This document shows, piece after piece, positions 27,900-35,107 of a DNA stretch of 39,369 bases. The notes beneath the pieces were generated by a model that saw only the letters and a list, made by a program, of their open reading frames with translations, made no database searches and was not told where the DNA came from. The DNA comes from Pseudomonadota bacterium (lineage in GTDB: Bacteria > Pseudomonadota > Gammaproteobacteria > Xanthomonadales > Rhodanobacteraceae). How positions within the stretch are numbered: the stretch's first letter is position 1; each line of letters starts with the position of its first letter. The translations under genes were made by a program, and so were the position numbers. The stretch is from the NCBI GenBank assembly GCA_018241145.1, contig JAFEEJ010000248.1, positions 1 through 39,369 on the forward strand, written 5' to 3'.

Positions 27900-27937
27900 G
27901 GGCGTTTGCGCGATGCGTTGAAGCGCATCGCGCGCCC
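27900..27937. repeat. Palindrome, copy B
   Basis: The same palindrome as 27755-27792, exactly 145 bp away. It lies about 62 nt past the 3' end of tRNA-Phe on the minus strand. Confidence 0.7.
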
Positions 27938-27998
27938 ATCGCGAGGATGAGGCAGGACGCCGAGTGGAAACCGCTCCAGGGACGACTGCTTGCGGGAA

Positions 27999-28074
27999 TG
28001 GTGGCCAGGGACGGAATCGAACCGCCGACACGGGGATTTTCAGTCCCCTGCTCTACCAACTGAGCTACCTGGCC
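27999..28074 (-). tRNA. tRNA-Phe (anticodon GAA)
   Basis: A 76-nt tRNA with encoded CCA. The acceptor stem GGCCAGG pairs with CCTGGCC, the D arm is GCTCAGTTGGTAGAGC, the anticodon arm is GGGGACTGAAAATCCCC with anticodon GAA, and the T arm contains GGTTCGATTCC. All arms pair well. It is the complete copy next to the truncated duplicate. Confidence 0.97.
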
Positions 28075-28272
28075 GGCTCGTCGTCCACGAATCCGGGACA
28101 CGCGCGGGAAACCCGGCTCGTCCGCCACGCATTGCGCACGACGGGCCGCCTATTAGATCGGCCGCGGCGAAAAGCGTCAAGCCGACGCTGCACGCGCTTG
28201 CCAAGCGTGCGCTCCGGCGCCGATGATCCGTGTCGCCGGCGCTGCGCACCGGCACGACACGGGGAAATCGAC

Positions 28273-28428
28273 ATGCTCGGCACGATTCTTCTGGCGATCC
28301 TGGCCCTGGCACTGATCGGCGCGTTGCCGTACTGGGGCTGGAGCCGCGACTGGGGCCTCGGTCCCAGCGGACTGGCCGGCATCATGATCGTGATGATCGT
28401 CCTGCTGTGGGCGCTGGGCAGGGTCTGA
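28273..28428 (+). CDS. Small membrane protein, DUF3309 family
   Basis: A 51-residue protein with two hydrophobic segments separated by PYWGWSRDWGLGPSGLAG, the pattern of DUF3309 (N-terminal MLGTILLAILALALIGALP). Function unknown; members are widespread in proteobacteria. ATG 28273 has GGGGAA about 6 nt upstream. Confidence 0.88.
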   Translation: MLGTILLAILALALIGALPYWGWSRDWGLGPSGLAGIMIVMIVLLWALGRV

Positions 28429-28433
28429 AACCG

Positions 28434-28781
28434 TCAATCGCGCGGATCGCCCCAGATCGCACGATCCAGGTCGTGATGCAATCCGTGCGCGCCCATGCGC
28501 ACGCGGCCGTTGCGCACTTCCACGCCTTCGGCGCGCAGGCGGCGTTCCTGTTCGCGCATGCCGTTGCTGCGGCAGGCGATCCTGCCGTCGGCGCGCACGA
28601 TGCGGTGCCACGGCAGCCCGATGCCGTCGGGCGCTTCACTGAGCGCGCGGCCGGCAAGGCGCGCGCGTCGCGGCAATCCGGCGCGCGCGGCGATCTCGCC
28701 ATAACTCGCCACCCGGCCGCGGGGAATGGCCTTCACCGCGGCATAGATGCGGCGATATTCCTCTTTCACCGGTGCTGCCAT
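28434..28781 (-). CDS. Alkyltransferase-like protein (ATL), MGMT family
   Basis: A 115-residue DNA-binding protein of the O6-alkylguanine-DNA alkyltransferase family. The helix-turn-helix region reads IPRGRVASYGEIAARAGLP. The active-site motif PCHR is replaced by LPWHRIVRADGRI, with Trp in place of the reactive Cys. It therefore should not remove alkyl groups but can bind O6-alkylguanine and flag it for nucleotide excision repair, as shown for other ATL proteins. ATG 28781 follows a TAATCT hexamer by 6 nt with no Shine-Dalgarno sequence. It is convergent with DUF3309. Confidence 0.92.
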   Translation of the reverse strand: MAAPVKEEYRRIYAAVKAIPRGRVASYGEIAARAGLPRRARLAGRALSEAPDGIGLPWHRIVRADGRIACRSNGMREQERRLRAEGVEVRNGRVRMGAHGLHHDLDRAIWGDPRD

Positions 28782-28793
28782 CGCGGCAGATTA
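28782..28793 (-). promoter_or_regulatory. Leaderless-type promoter (-10 TAATCT, 6 nt before ATG)
   Basis: On the minus strand, GCTAATCT then GCCGCG and the ATL ATG. The ferredoxin start region reads GCTAAAAT-GCCGCG-ATG, almost the same sequence at an unrelated gene. Confidence 0.5.
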
Positions 28794-28884
28794 GCAACAA
28801 ATCGCCATTGCATGCGCGACCTGGAATGACGGCGGGGAAATTCCCCCGTTACCATGGCGATCCCCCGACGAGCGGAGCGCGAAC

Positions 28885-29289
28885 ATGCGCAGTTTCGAGG
28901 AAGTACGTTCGCACTTGAGCGGCAAGCACAAGCTGAAGAACAACGATCCGTACCTGCTGAGTTTCGACCTTGCGGTGCGCGACGGCCGGCACCAGGGCAT
29001 GTACCTGGTGGAGCTGGAGGACGAGGAAGGCAACCGCTATCTGCGCGTCTCCACGCCGATCGGTCCGCTGGTGGGCATGGACGCGAAGCGCTGCCTGCGT
29101 TTCAACTGGGAACAGCGCACCGGCTTTCTCGCGGTCAGCGACCTGGACGGCGCGCCATACCTGCACCTGTGCGAGAACCGTCCGTATTCGACGCTCAATG
29201 TCGCGGAGCTGGACCGGCTGATCGCAGAAATCGGGCCGCTCGCCGACCAGCTGGAACAGGCGATCACCGCGGCGGGCGACGCGTATTGA
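28885..29289 (+). CDS. Cytoplasmic protein of unknown function
   Basis: A 134-residue soluble protein without signal peptide or membrane segments. It starts MRSFEEVRSHLSGKHKLKNN and has a beta-rich middle (YLVELEDEEGNRYLRVSTPI) and a helical C-terminus (VAELDRLIAEIGPLADQLEQ). The shape recalls small YbjN or type III chaperone-like alpha/beta proteins, but I do not recognise the family. ATG 28885 has GGAG about 8 nt upstream. A TTACCAT box near 28850 could be its -10 element. Confidence 0.85.
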   Translation: MRSFEEVRSHLSGKHKLKNNDPYLLSFDLAVRDGRHQGMYLVELEDEEGNRYLRVSTPIGPLVGMDAKRCLRFNWEQRTGFLAVSDLDGAPYLHLCENRPYSTLNVAELDRLIAEIGPLADQLEQAITAAGDAY

Positions 29290-29340
29290 CAGTGTTGCCG
29301 GCAGCCGATGCCATTGAAGGCATCGGTCAGGCGCGCTGTC

Positions 29341-29598
29341 TCACTCGCGCCGGTGCCGGATGCCGATGGCCAATCCATACAGGCTGATCAGCAACCACGC
29401 GATCTCCAGCACCATCGAGGCGAGATTGAAGGCGTAGAACAGCGAGACGATGATCGCCGCCGCTCCGATCGCGTTCAGCAGTTGATAGATGACGCCGTTG
29501 CCGTGCAGCTTGCGCGTCTGCAACAGGAAGAACGCGAGCAGCACCAGAAGCGTGCCGACGATGCCGGTAATGGTGGGCCATTCGATCTGGATGGTCAT
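29341..29598 (-). CDS. Small membrane protein, CBU_0592-like
   Basis: An 85-residue protein with three hydrophobic helices (about 10-27, 38-55 and 60-78) and the motif LLQTRKLHGNGVIYQLLNAIGA. This resembles the CBU_0592 family of short membrane proteins of unknown function; the name is from memory. ATG 29598 overlaps the rlmB stop by 4 nt, so the two are likely co-translated. Confidence 0.82.
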   Translation of the reverse strand: MTIQIEWPTITGIVGTLLVLLAFFLLQTRKLHGNGVIYQLLNAIGAAAIIVSLFYAFNLASMVLEIAWLLISLYGLAIGIRHRRE

Positions 29599-30356
29599 TT
29601 CTTCGCACCTCGCTGGCGTACCGCTTCGAACAACACGATGCCCGCGGCGACCGAAACGTTCAAGCTTTCGACGCCGCTCGCGGAATCGGCGCCCGGCATC
29701 GGGATGCGCGCGAGATGGTCGCAGGCCTCGCGCGTCAACCGGCGCATGCCTTCGCCTTCCCCGCCCAGCACCAGCGCCACCGCGCCCTTCAGGTCGATAT
29801 CGTAGAGTGATTCGCGCGCATCCCCGGCGAGTCCCGTGAGCCAGACGCCGGAATCCTTCAGCATCTTCAACGCACGCGCCAGATTGGTCGCCGCCAGCAA
29901 CGGCACGCGATCGGCCGCGCCTGCCGAGGCGCGCCGCACCACCGGCGTGATGCCCACCGCGCGATCCTTCGGCACGATCACCGCGTGCACGCCCGCCGCC
30001 GCCGCGCTGCGCAGGCAGGCGCCGAGGTTGTGCGGGTCGGTGACGCCGTCGAGCACGAGGAACAACGCGTCGCTGCCCGCGCGTTCGATCAGCGCGGGGA
30101 GATCGTGTTCCGACAACGGCGGCGGCGCCTCGTAGCGAGCGACCACGCCCTGGTGCCGCGCCTGGCCGGCATGCTGATCCAGCACCGCGCGCGGACGCGC
30201 GTGCACGCGCACCCCGAGCCGTTTCGCCTCATCGCCCAAGTCACGCAGGCGCGGATTGTGCGCGCCCTGCTCGACCAGCACCTCGCGCACGCGCGTCGGA
30301 TCATTGGCCAGCGCGCTCATCACGGGATTGATGCCGATGATCCAGGTGTCTGTCAT
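29595..30356 (-). CDS. rlmB: 23S rRNA (guanosine(2251)-2'-O)-methyltransferase
   Basis: A 253-residue SPOUT/TrmH-type methyltransferase. The N-terminal RNA-binding part starts IIGINPVMSAL. The catalytic domain has VLDGVTDPHNLGACLRSAAA, KDRAVGITPVVRRASAGAA, LVLGGEGEGMRRL and the SAM-knot signature SLNVSVAAGI. The rnr-rlmB order is the same as in E. coli. ATG 30356 has a weak AGGA about 12 nt upstream. A 120-bp inverted-repeat element separates it from rnr. Confidence 0.95.
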   Translation of the reverse strand: MTDTWIIGINPVMSALANDPTRVREVLVEQGAHNPRLRDLGDEAKRLGVRVHARPRAVLDQHAGQARHQGVVARYEAPPPLSEHDLPALIERAGSDALFLVLDGVTDPHNLGACLRSAAAAGVHAVIVPKDRAVGITPVVRRASAGAADRVPLLAATNLARALKMLKDSGVWLTGLAGDARESLYDIDLKGAVALVLGGEGEGMRRLTREACDHLARIPMPGADSASGVESLNVSVAAGIVLFEAVRQRGAKK

Positions 30357-30381
30357 CGCGGGGATTCGTCCTGTCGAGTGA

Positions 30382-30502
30382 TCGTCATTCCGGGCGCGGC
30401 GAAGCCGCGATCCGGAATCTGCTCCTGATTTGGCGCGCGCAGGGCGGATTCCGGGTTCCGCTTTCCGGACGAGCCCGGAAAGCGGCCCCGGAATGACGAC
30501 GA
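30382..30502. repeat. Inverted-repeat element between rnr and rlmB
   Basis: The outer ends match as inverted repeats: TCGTCATTCCGGG at the left and CCCGGAATGACGA at the right. Inner inverted segments include GCGCGGC/GCCGCG and TTCCGG/CCGGAA pairs. It has no ORF and looks like a small dispersed palindromic element of the kind common in Xanthomonadales and relatives. Only one copy is seen in this window. It could fold in the rnr-rlmB transcript and affect its processing. Confidence 0.7.
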
Positions 30503-30518
30503 TGTTGCATTGTCTGCT

Positions 30519-32816
30519 TTACCCGCGCTTGTGCGTATGCGACTTCCGAGCAGGCGACTTCTGTTTGGGTGGCGTTTGCGCAGGTGGTTTCTGCGCGAAG
30601 TCCTGCACCAGCCTGAAATCCACCTTGCGGTCTTCCATGCTGGCGCGCAATACCTGCACGCGCACGGCGTCGCCAAGACGGAAATGCGTGCGCGAACGCT
30701 CGCCGCTCAGCAGATGGCGCACCGCATCGAAGTGATAGTAGTCGTTGGGCAATTGCGACACGTGCACCAGCCCGGTGACTTTCGATTCGTCCAGTTCCAC
30801 GAACAGGCCGAACGAAGTGACGCCGGTGATCAGCCCGTCGAACTGCGCGCCGACGTGCTGTTCCATCCACGCGCACTTGTAGCGCTCGTCCACGTCGCGT
30901 TCGGCTTCCTCGGCGCGCCGCTCGGTCTGCGAGCAATGCGTGGCGAGCGCGGCCATCCTGCTCTCGGTGTAGAGATACGCATCCGGCTTGCCGCCCGCCA
31001 GCGCGTAGCGGATCGCGCGATGCACCAGCAGGTCGGGGTAGCGGCGGATCGGCGAGGTGAAATGCGCGTAGGCATCCAGCGCCAGCCCGAAATGGCCGTG
31101 GTTGGCCGGCTGGTAACTCGCGAGGCTCTGCGAGCGCAACAGCACCGACTGGATCAGACCCGCATCGGGGCGATCGCGCGTCCGCTCCAGCAGCTTCGAG
31201 AAATCCGCCGGCGTGACCTTTTCGATCGGCGGCAGCTTCAACTTGTATTCGCGCAGGAACTCCAGCAGGTCTTCGTATTTTCCTTCCGGCGGCGGCGCGT
31301 GCACGCGGTACGGCGCCGGGATCTTCTTCTTCGCGAGGAATTTCGCCGCCTGCACGTTCGCCGCGATCATGCATTCCTCGATCAGCCGGTGCGCGTCGTT
31401 GCGCGGCTGCGCGCCCAGCGAGGCCACGTTGCCCTGCGCGTCCAGCCGGTACTTCACCTCCCCGCTGTCGAAATCGATCGCGCCGCGCTGCCTGCGCTGT
31501 TTCGCCAGCGATGCGTAGAGGGCGTGCAGGTTTTCCAGTTGCGGCAGCACGTCCTTCAGGTCGCGCCGCGCGGCCTTGTCGCCTTCGCCGACCGCCTGCC
31601 ACACGCGGTCGTAGGTCAGGCGCGCGTGCGAACGCATCAGGCCGGGGTAGAACTTCGCGCGCGTGGTTTCACCGCGCGCGTCGATCCGCATCTCGCACAC
31701 CATGCACAGCCGCTCCCCCCGCGGGTTCAGCGAACAGATGCCGTTCGACAGGGTTTCCGGCAGCATCGGCACCACGAAACCGGGGAAATACACCGAGGTG
31801 CCGCGCTGGTACGCCTCGTCGTCCAGCGCGGTTTCCGGCTGCACGTAGTGCGAAACGTCGGCGATCGCGACGATCAGGCGGAACCCGCCGCCGCGCAATG
31901 GCTCGGCGTACACCGCGTCGTCGAAATCGCGCGCGTCGGCGCCGTCGATCGTCACCAGCGGCACCTCGCGCAGGTCCACGCGGCCCTTGCATTCGGCGCG
32001 GGACACTTCCGGTTCGACCGCTTCGGCTTCGCGCGTCGCATCGATCGGCCATTCGTGCGGCAGGCCGTGGCTCGCGATCGCCATCTCCACGACCAGCGAC
32101 GGCTGCAGGCGTTCGCCCAGCACCGCCACCACGCGCCCGATCGGGCCGCGCTGCTGCGTCGGCGGATCGGTGATTTCGGCGATCACGATCTGTCCGGCGC
32201 GCGCACCGTTGCGCGCATCGGGCGGAATCAGCACGTCCTGGTGCAGGCGCCGGTCATCCGGGTCGACCACCATCACGCCATGCTCTTCCACGACGCGGCC
32301 GACCAGCCGCGGCGCGCGGCGTTCCAGCACTTCGCGGATCGCGCCCTGCCGGCGGCCGCGGCGATCCACGCCGACCACCGAGGCCAGCACGCGGTCGCCG
32401 TGCAATACCTGCCGCATCTGCGCGGGCGAGAGATACAGGTCTTCGCCGCCTTCGTCCGGGCGCAGGAAGCCGTAGCCCTCGGCGTTCGCCAGCACGCTGC
32501 CCGCGATCAGGTCGAGCTTGCGCGCCGGCGCGAAGTCGCCGCTGCGGTTCTGCAGCAACTGGCCGTCGCGCAACATCGCGCGCAGGCGCTTGTCGAGCGC
32601 TTCGCGCGAACGGTCATCGCGCAGTTGCAGCGTGCGCGCGATCGCCTGCGCATCGGCCGGCTGGCCGTGCCGCGTCAACCATTCGAGGATCGCCTCGCGG
32701 CTGGGGATCGGATGCTCGTAGCGCTGCGCTTCGCGCGCGGCGTGCGGGTCGCGGAACGCCTTCGCGTTCCGCTGGCGCTTGGGCTGGGGCGAATTCCTGC
32801 GCGGCGGCCTGGACAT
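30519..32816 (-). CDS. rnr: Ribonuclease R
   Basis: A 765-residue 3'-5' exoribonuclease. An N-terminal basic and helix-turn-helix region (about 35-100) is followed by cold-shock domains, with YGFLRPDEGGEDLYLSPAQM. The RNB catalytic domain has the aspartates in TIDGADARDFDDAVY, and YFPGFVVPMLPETLSNG, MIAANVQAAKFLA and HFTSPIRRYPDLLVHRA. The S1 domain holds FDGLITGVTSFGLFVEL. A Lys-rich tail (QKPPAQTPPKQKSPARKS) ends it. The ATG at 32816 follows TACGCT by 7 nt and lacks a Shine-Dalgarno sequence, so it may be a leaderless gene. Length is usual for RNase R. Confidence 0.97.
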   Translation of the reverse strand: MSRPPRRNSPQPKRQRNAKAFRDPHAAREAQRYEHPIPSREAILEWLTRHGQPADAQAIARTLQLRDDRSREALDKRLRAMLRDGQLLQNRSGDFAPARKLDLIAGSVLANAEGYGFLRPDEGGEDLYLSPAQMRQVLHGDRVLASVVGVDRRGRRQGAIREVLERRAPRLVGRVVEEHGVMVVDPDDRRLHQDVLIPPDARNGARAGQIVIAEITDPPTQQRGPIGRVVAVLGERLQPSLVVEMAIASHGLPHEWPIDATREAEAVEPEVSRAECKGRVDLREVPLVTIDGADARDFDDAVYAEPLRGGGFRLIVAIADVSHYVQPETALDDEAYQRGTSVYFPGFVVPMLPETLSNGICSLNPRGERLCMVCEMRIDARGETTRAKFYPGLMRSHARLTYDRVWQAVGEGDKAARRDLKDVLPQLENLHALYASLAKQRRQRGAIDFDSGEVKYRLDAQGNVASLGAQPRNDAHRLIEECMIAANVQAAKFLAKKKIPAPYRVHAPPPEGKYEDLLEFLREYKLKLPPIEKVTPADFSKLLERTRDRPDAGLIQSVLLRSQSLASYQPANHGHFGLALDAYAHFTSPIRRYPDLLVHRAIRYALAGGKPDAYLYTESRMAALATHCSQTERRAEEAERDVDERYKCAWMEQHVGAQFDGLITGVTSFGLFVELDESKVTGLVHVSQLPNDYYHFDAVRHLLSGERSRTHFRLGDAVRVQVLRASMEDRKVDFRLVQDFAQKPPAQTPPKQKSPARKSHTHKRG

Positions 32817-32829
32817 GCCGCCCAGCGTA
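32817..32829 (-). promoter_or_regulatory. Leaderless-type promoter (-10 TACGCT, 7 nt before ATG)
   Basis: On the minus strand, TACGCT (32829-32824) is followed by GGGCGGC and the rnr ATG. GGGCGG is not a good Shine-Dalgarno match. Confidence 0.35.
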
Positions 32830-32835
32830 GCATCG

Positions 32836-33444
32836 TTACGGCGATTTGCCCGCCTGCATGCGCTGCACGATCGCCAGGGCCCGCGTCACGTGCTCGTCGG
32901 GCTTGATGTGGTCTTCGTCCGAAGACAACGCGCTGACGACCTTGCCGTCCCTGCCGATCACGAAGGTGGTGCGCGGGATGAAGCCATGCGTGATGGCCTG
33001 CCCCCGCACGTCCTTCAGGCCCGGCTGCGGCGGGATCAGCTTGAGGTCGTACGAAGCCGCGATGCGGCCGTCGGCGTCGGAAGCGATCGGGAATTTGCCT
33101 GCGCAGAAATCCGGATCGGAGGAAAATTCGTTGAGCCGCTGGATCGAATCGGCCGAGACGCCGATGATGGTCGCGCCGGCCGCATCGAACTTGTCCTTCT
33201 GCGTGGCGAAGGTGTGCGCTTCCAGGTCGCAGCCGCCGGTGTAGGCCGCCGGATAGAAATACACCACCACCGGACCCTTTTTCAGCGCGTCCTTCAGGGA
33301 AAAGGTGAAGTCCTTGCCGGCCTGGCTGGCGGTGGCGGTGAAATCCGGCGCGGCGGCTCCCGACTTCAGCATCGCGTAGGCCGGCGCCGCAAGCAGCGCG
33401 CCCAACGCAACCGCTGCCATTGCAACCACGAGACGCTTGTTCAT
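32836..33444 (-). CDS. Exported peroxiredoxin (AhpC/TSA, BCP-like)
   Basis: A 202-residue thiol peroxidase with a signal peptide (about 1-24, ending APAYA), so probably periplasmic. The peroxidatic Cys72 lies in PAAYTGGCDLEAHTF, the Pro-x-x-x-Thr-x-x-Cys pattern of peroxiredoxins. A second cysteine, Cys114, in SDPDFCAGKF may be the resolving residue. Later parts read ADGRIAASYDL and FIPRTTFVIGRDGKV. It should reduce peroxides with an unknown thiol donor. ATG 33444 has GGGAGGG about 8 nt upstream. Confidence 0.93.
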   Translation of the reverse strand: MNKRLVVAMAAVALGALLAAPAYAMLKSGAAAPDFTATASQAGKDFTFSLKDALKKGPVVVYFYPAAYTGGCDLEAHTFATQKDKFDAAGATIIGVSADSIQRLNEFSSDPDFCAGKFPIASDADGRIAASYDLKLIPPQPGLKDVRGQAITHGFIPRTTFVIGRDGKVVSALSSDEDHIKPDEHVTRALAIVQRMQAGKSP

Positions 33445-33536
33445 GTCGCAACCCTCCCAAAGAGATCACGCTAGCACGACGCCGCGTTCGCGTCATGCGA
33501 GTTGACCGCCGGAGGACGCGTCCGCTTACGCGGCCG

Positions 33537-34973
33537 CTACAACGCCGACAGGAACGCCACCAGATCGCTCTTCTGCTGGGCGGTCATGCCGATGTCGAAG
33601 CGCGTGTCGTAGAAGTTCACGACATCCAGCAGCGTGGGCGCGAAACCGTTGTGGAAATACGGCGCGCGCGCGGCCAGCCCGCGCAGGTTCGGCCCCTTGA
33701 ACTTGCCGATGTCGGCCCACTTGCCGGTCAGCATCGCAACACCCGGATCGGTGGTCTGGATACTCTCGCCGGTGCTGTTGTTGGTGAGCGTGTACAGCGG
33801 CAGGTCCGGCGTGCGGCGGCTGCCGTCGGCGATCCCGATGTTGAGCGGCGCGCCGACCGAGTGGTTGCCGATGTTGGGCGAATCGTGGCAGGTCCCGCAG
33901 GTGCCCTGGATCACCGGCTGGCCCGTGACGTCGTTCAGGCCGGCCACGCCGCTGATGGCGATCGGCAGGGAATCGAACAGCTGCTGGCCGCGCGCGATCG
34001 CGGCGCGCGCCTGCACGCGCGCATCGCGATTCATCGCGGAATCCGGGTTGTCCCATGCGTCGAACAATCGCATCACGTCCGGATCGAACGGATCCGTGGT
34101 CGGATCGTTGCCGAGCGAGTCGTTGATGCCTATCCAGAACTTCTGCTGCGCCAGGATATGCGCGCCGCCCATGCCGCCGAATTCGTTGAGCGCCCCGGCT
34201 GACTTGTCGAAGAGTTGCGCGGTGAACAGATTCGATTCGAAATCCACGATTTGCTGCAACACATCGTCGCTAGGCGGCGACGCGGCCTGCTCGTGACCCA
34301 GTACCGCATCCAGCGCCTGCGATTGCAAACTTGAGCGCAGATCCTCGGCGTCGACGCCGGCGTCCATCGGTGGCTCGAACGGCGCGAAGGTTTCGCGGCC
34401 GTCCCACATCACCGCGGTGTCCCAGATCAGATTCGTCGCGGGCAGCGGACGACGGAACAACGACAACTGCGCGGCGCTGGCATAACCATACGGATCGTCC
34501 ACCGCGGTCAGCGTGAACTCCGCGTTCGCCGGCATCGGCAGCCCCACGCGGATCACACCGCGGGTGATCAGCATCGAATACGCCTTCTCGCGCGCGGCAA
34601 AGGTGGAAACGTCGGCGAGCGGCGAATCGGCGCCGTCCACCAGCGCGAAGATCGGATCGAGCCCGCGCGTCGCGTCGAAGCGCCGCTTGATCCCGGCCGC
34701 GGTCACCGTCCAGCCTTCGGCCTGCCGATGGCACGAATTGCAGGTGCGCCCGTTGCTGCCCAGACTCTGGAAAAACGGATTGCCCTTGTCGATGCTGCCG
34801 GTCGGCGTGCTGGTTTGCAGCAGGCCGGAAGGATCGGGCGTCACCAGCGCGCCGGCGCGGGGTTGGGTCGACACCTGTTGCGCGGACGCCGCGCCGACGA
34901 TCGCAAGCGACCCCGCCACGGCAAGGACGCGCCGCCACGCGCCGCGGACTGACACGGAATATTGAACGGACAT
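33537..34973 (-). CDS. Exported di-heme cytochrome c, cytochrome c peroxidase/MauG-like
   Basis: A 478-residue protein with a signal peptide (about 1-31, ending ASAQ). It has two heme c sites: CNSCH (residues 78-82) and CGTCH (359-363). Between and after them are motifs known from the bacterial cytochrome c peroxidase/MauG superfamily, such as NLIWDTAVMWDGRETF, GHEQAA and KFKGPNLRGLAARAPYFHNG. Whether it is a peroxidase or another di-heme oxidoreductase cannot be decided. ATG 34973 has GGGAG about 9 nt upstream; an in-frame ATG at 35003 is less likely. It lies downstream of the kinase gene on the same strand, with about 130 nt between. Confidence 0.9.
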   Translation of the reverse strand: MSVQYSVSVRGAWRRVLAVAGSLAIVGAASAQQVSTQPRAGALVTPDPSGLLQTSTPTGSIDKGNPFFQSLGSNGRTCNSCHRQAEGWTVTAAGIKRRFDATRGLDPIFALVDGADSPLADVSTFAAREKAYSMLITRGVIRVGLPMPANAEFTLTAVDDPYGYASAAQLSLFRRPLPATNLIWDTAVMWDGRETFAPFEPPMDAGVDAEDLRSSLQSQALDAVLGHEQAASPPSDDVLQQIVDFESNLFTAQLFDKSAGALNEFGGMGGAHILAQQKFWIGINDSLGNDPTTDPFDPDVMRLFDAWDNPDSAMNRDARVQARAAIARGQQLFDSLPIAISGVAGLNDVTGQPVIQGTCGTCHDSPNIGNHSVGAPLNIGIADGSRRTPDLPLYTLTNNSTGESIQTTDPGVAMLTGKWADIGKFKGPNLRGLAARAPYFHNGFAPTLLDVVNFYDTRFDIGMTAQQKSDLVAFLSAL

Positions 34974-35107
34974 GGTGGTCGACTCCCGCTGAAGGATCTT
35001 CATCAGGACAGAACACCGCGTACCCGCGATTTGCGACATGCCCCCGCGCATGGATGGAAAGGGACGCGGCACGACGAAGCCGCGGAAAGCCCGAGCCCGC
35101 GGGCGGA

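Larger units (their letters stand above)
27746..28035. repeat. Two tandem copies of a 145-bp unit carrying a tRNA-Phe 3' end
   Basis: Copy A is 27746-27890 and copy B 27891-28035, in direct order with only a few differences (for example GCGGCGGG/GCGGTGGG and AACGGCCG/AACCGCCG). Each carries a 38-nt palindrome and ends with the 3' part of tRNA-Phe; only copy B continues into a full tRNA. The structure suggests a tandem duplication that began inside the tRNA. Confidence 0.92.

Noticed and set aside
27746..28035. CRISPR array
   Set aside because: Only two long, adjacent units without spacers; no cas genes in the window.
27845..28063. Short plus-strand ORFs containing WWPGTESNRRHG
   Set aside because: This is the known false translation of the complement of tRNA-Phe, often seen in databases.
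25468..28128. 886-codon minus-strand open frame over the methylase, antiporter and tRNA-Phe region
   Set aside because: It runs antisense to one real gene, out of frame with another and through a tRNA. Its repeated segments come from the 145-bp duplication, not from protein repeats.
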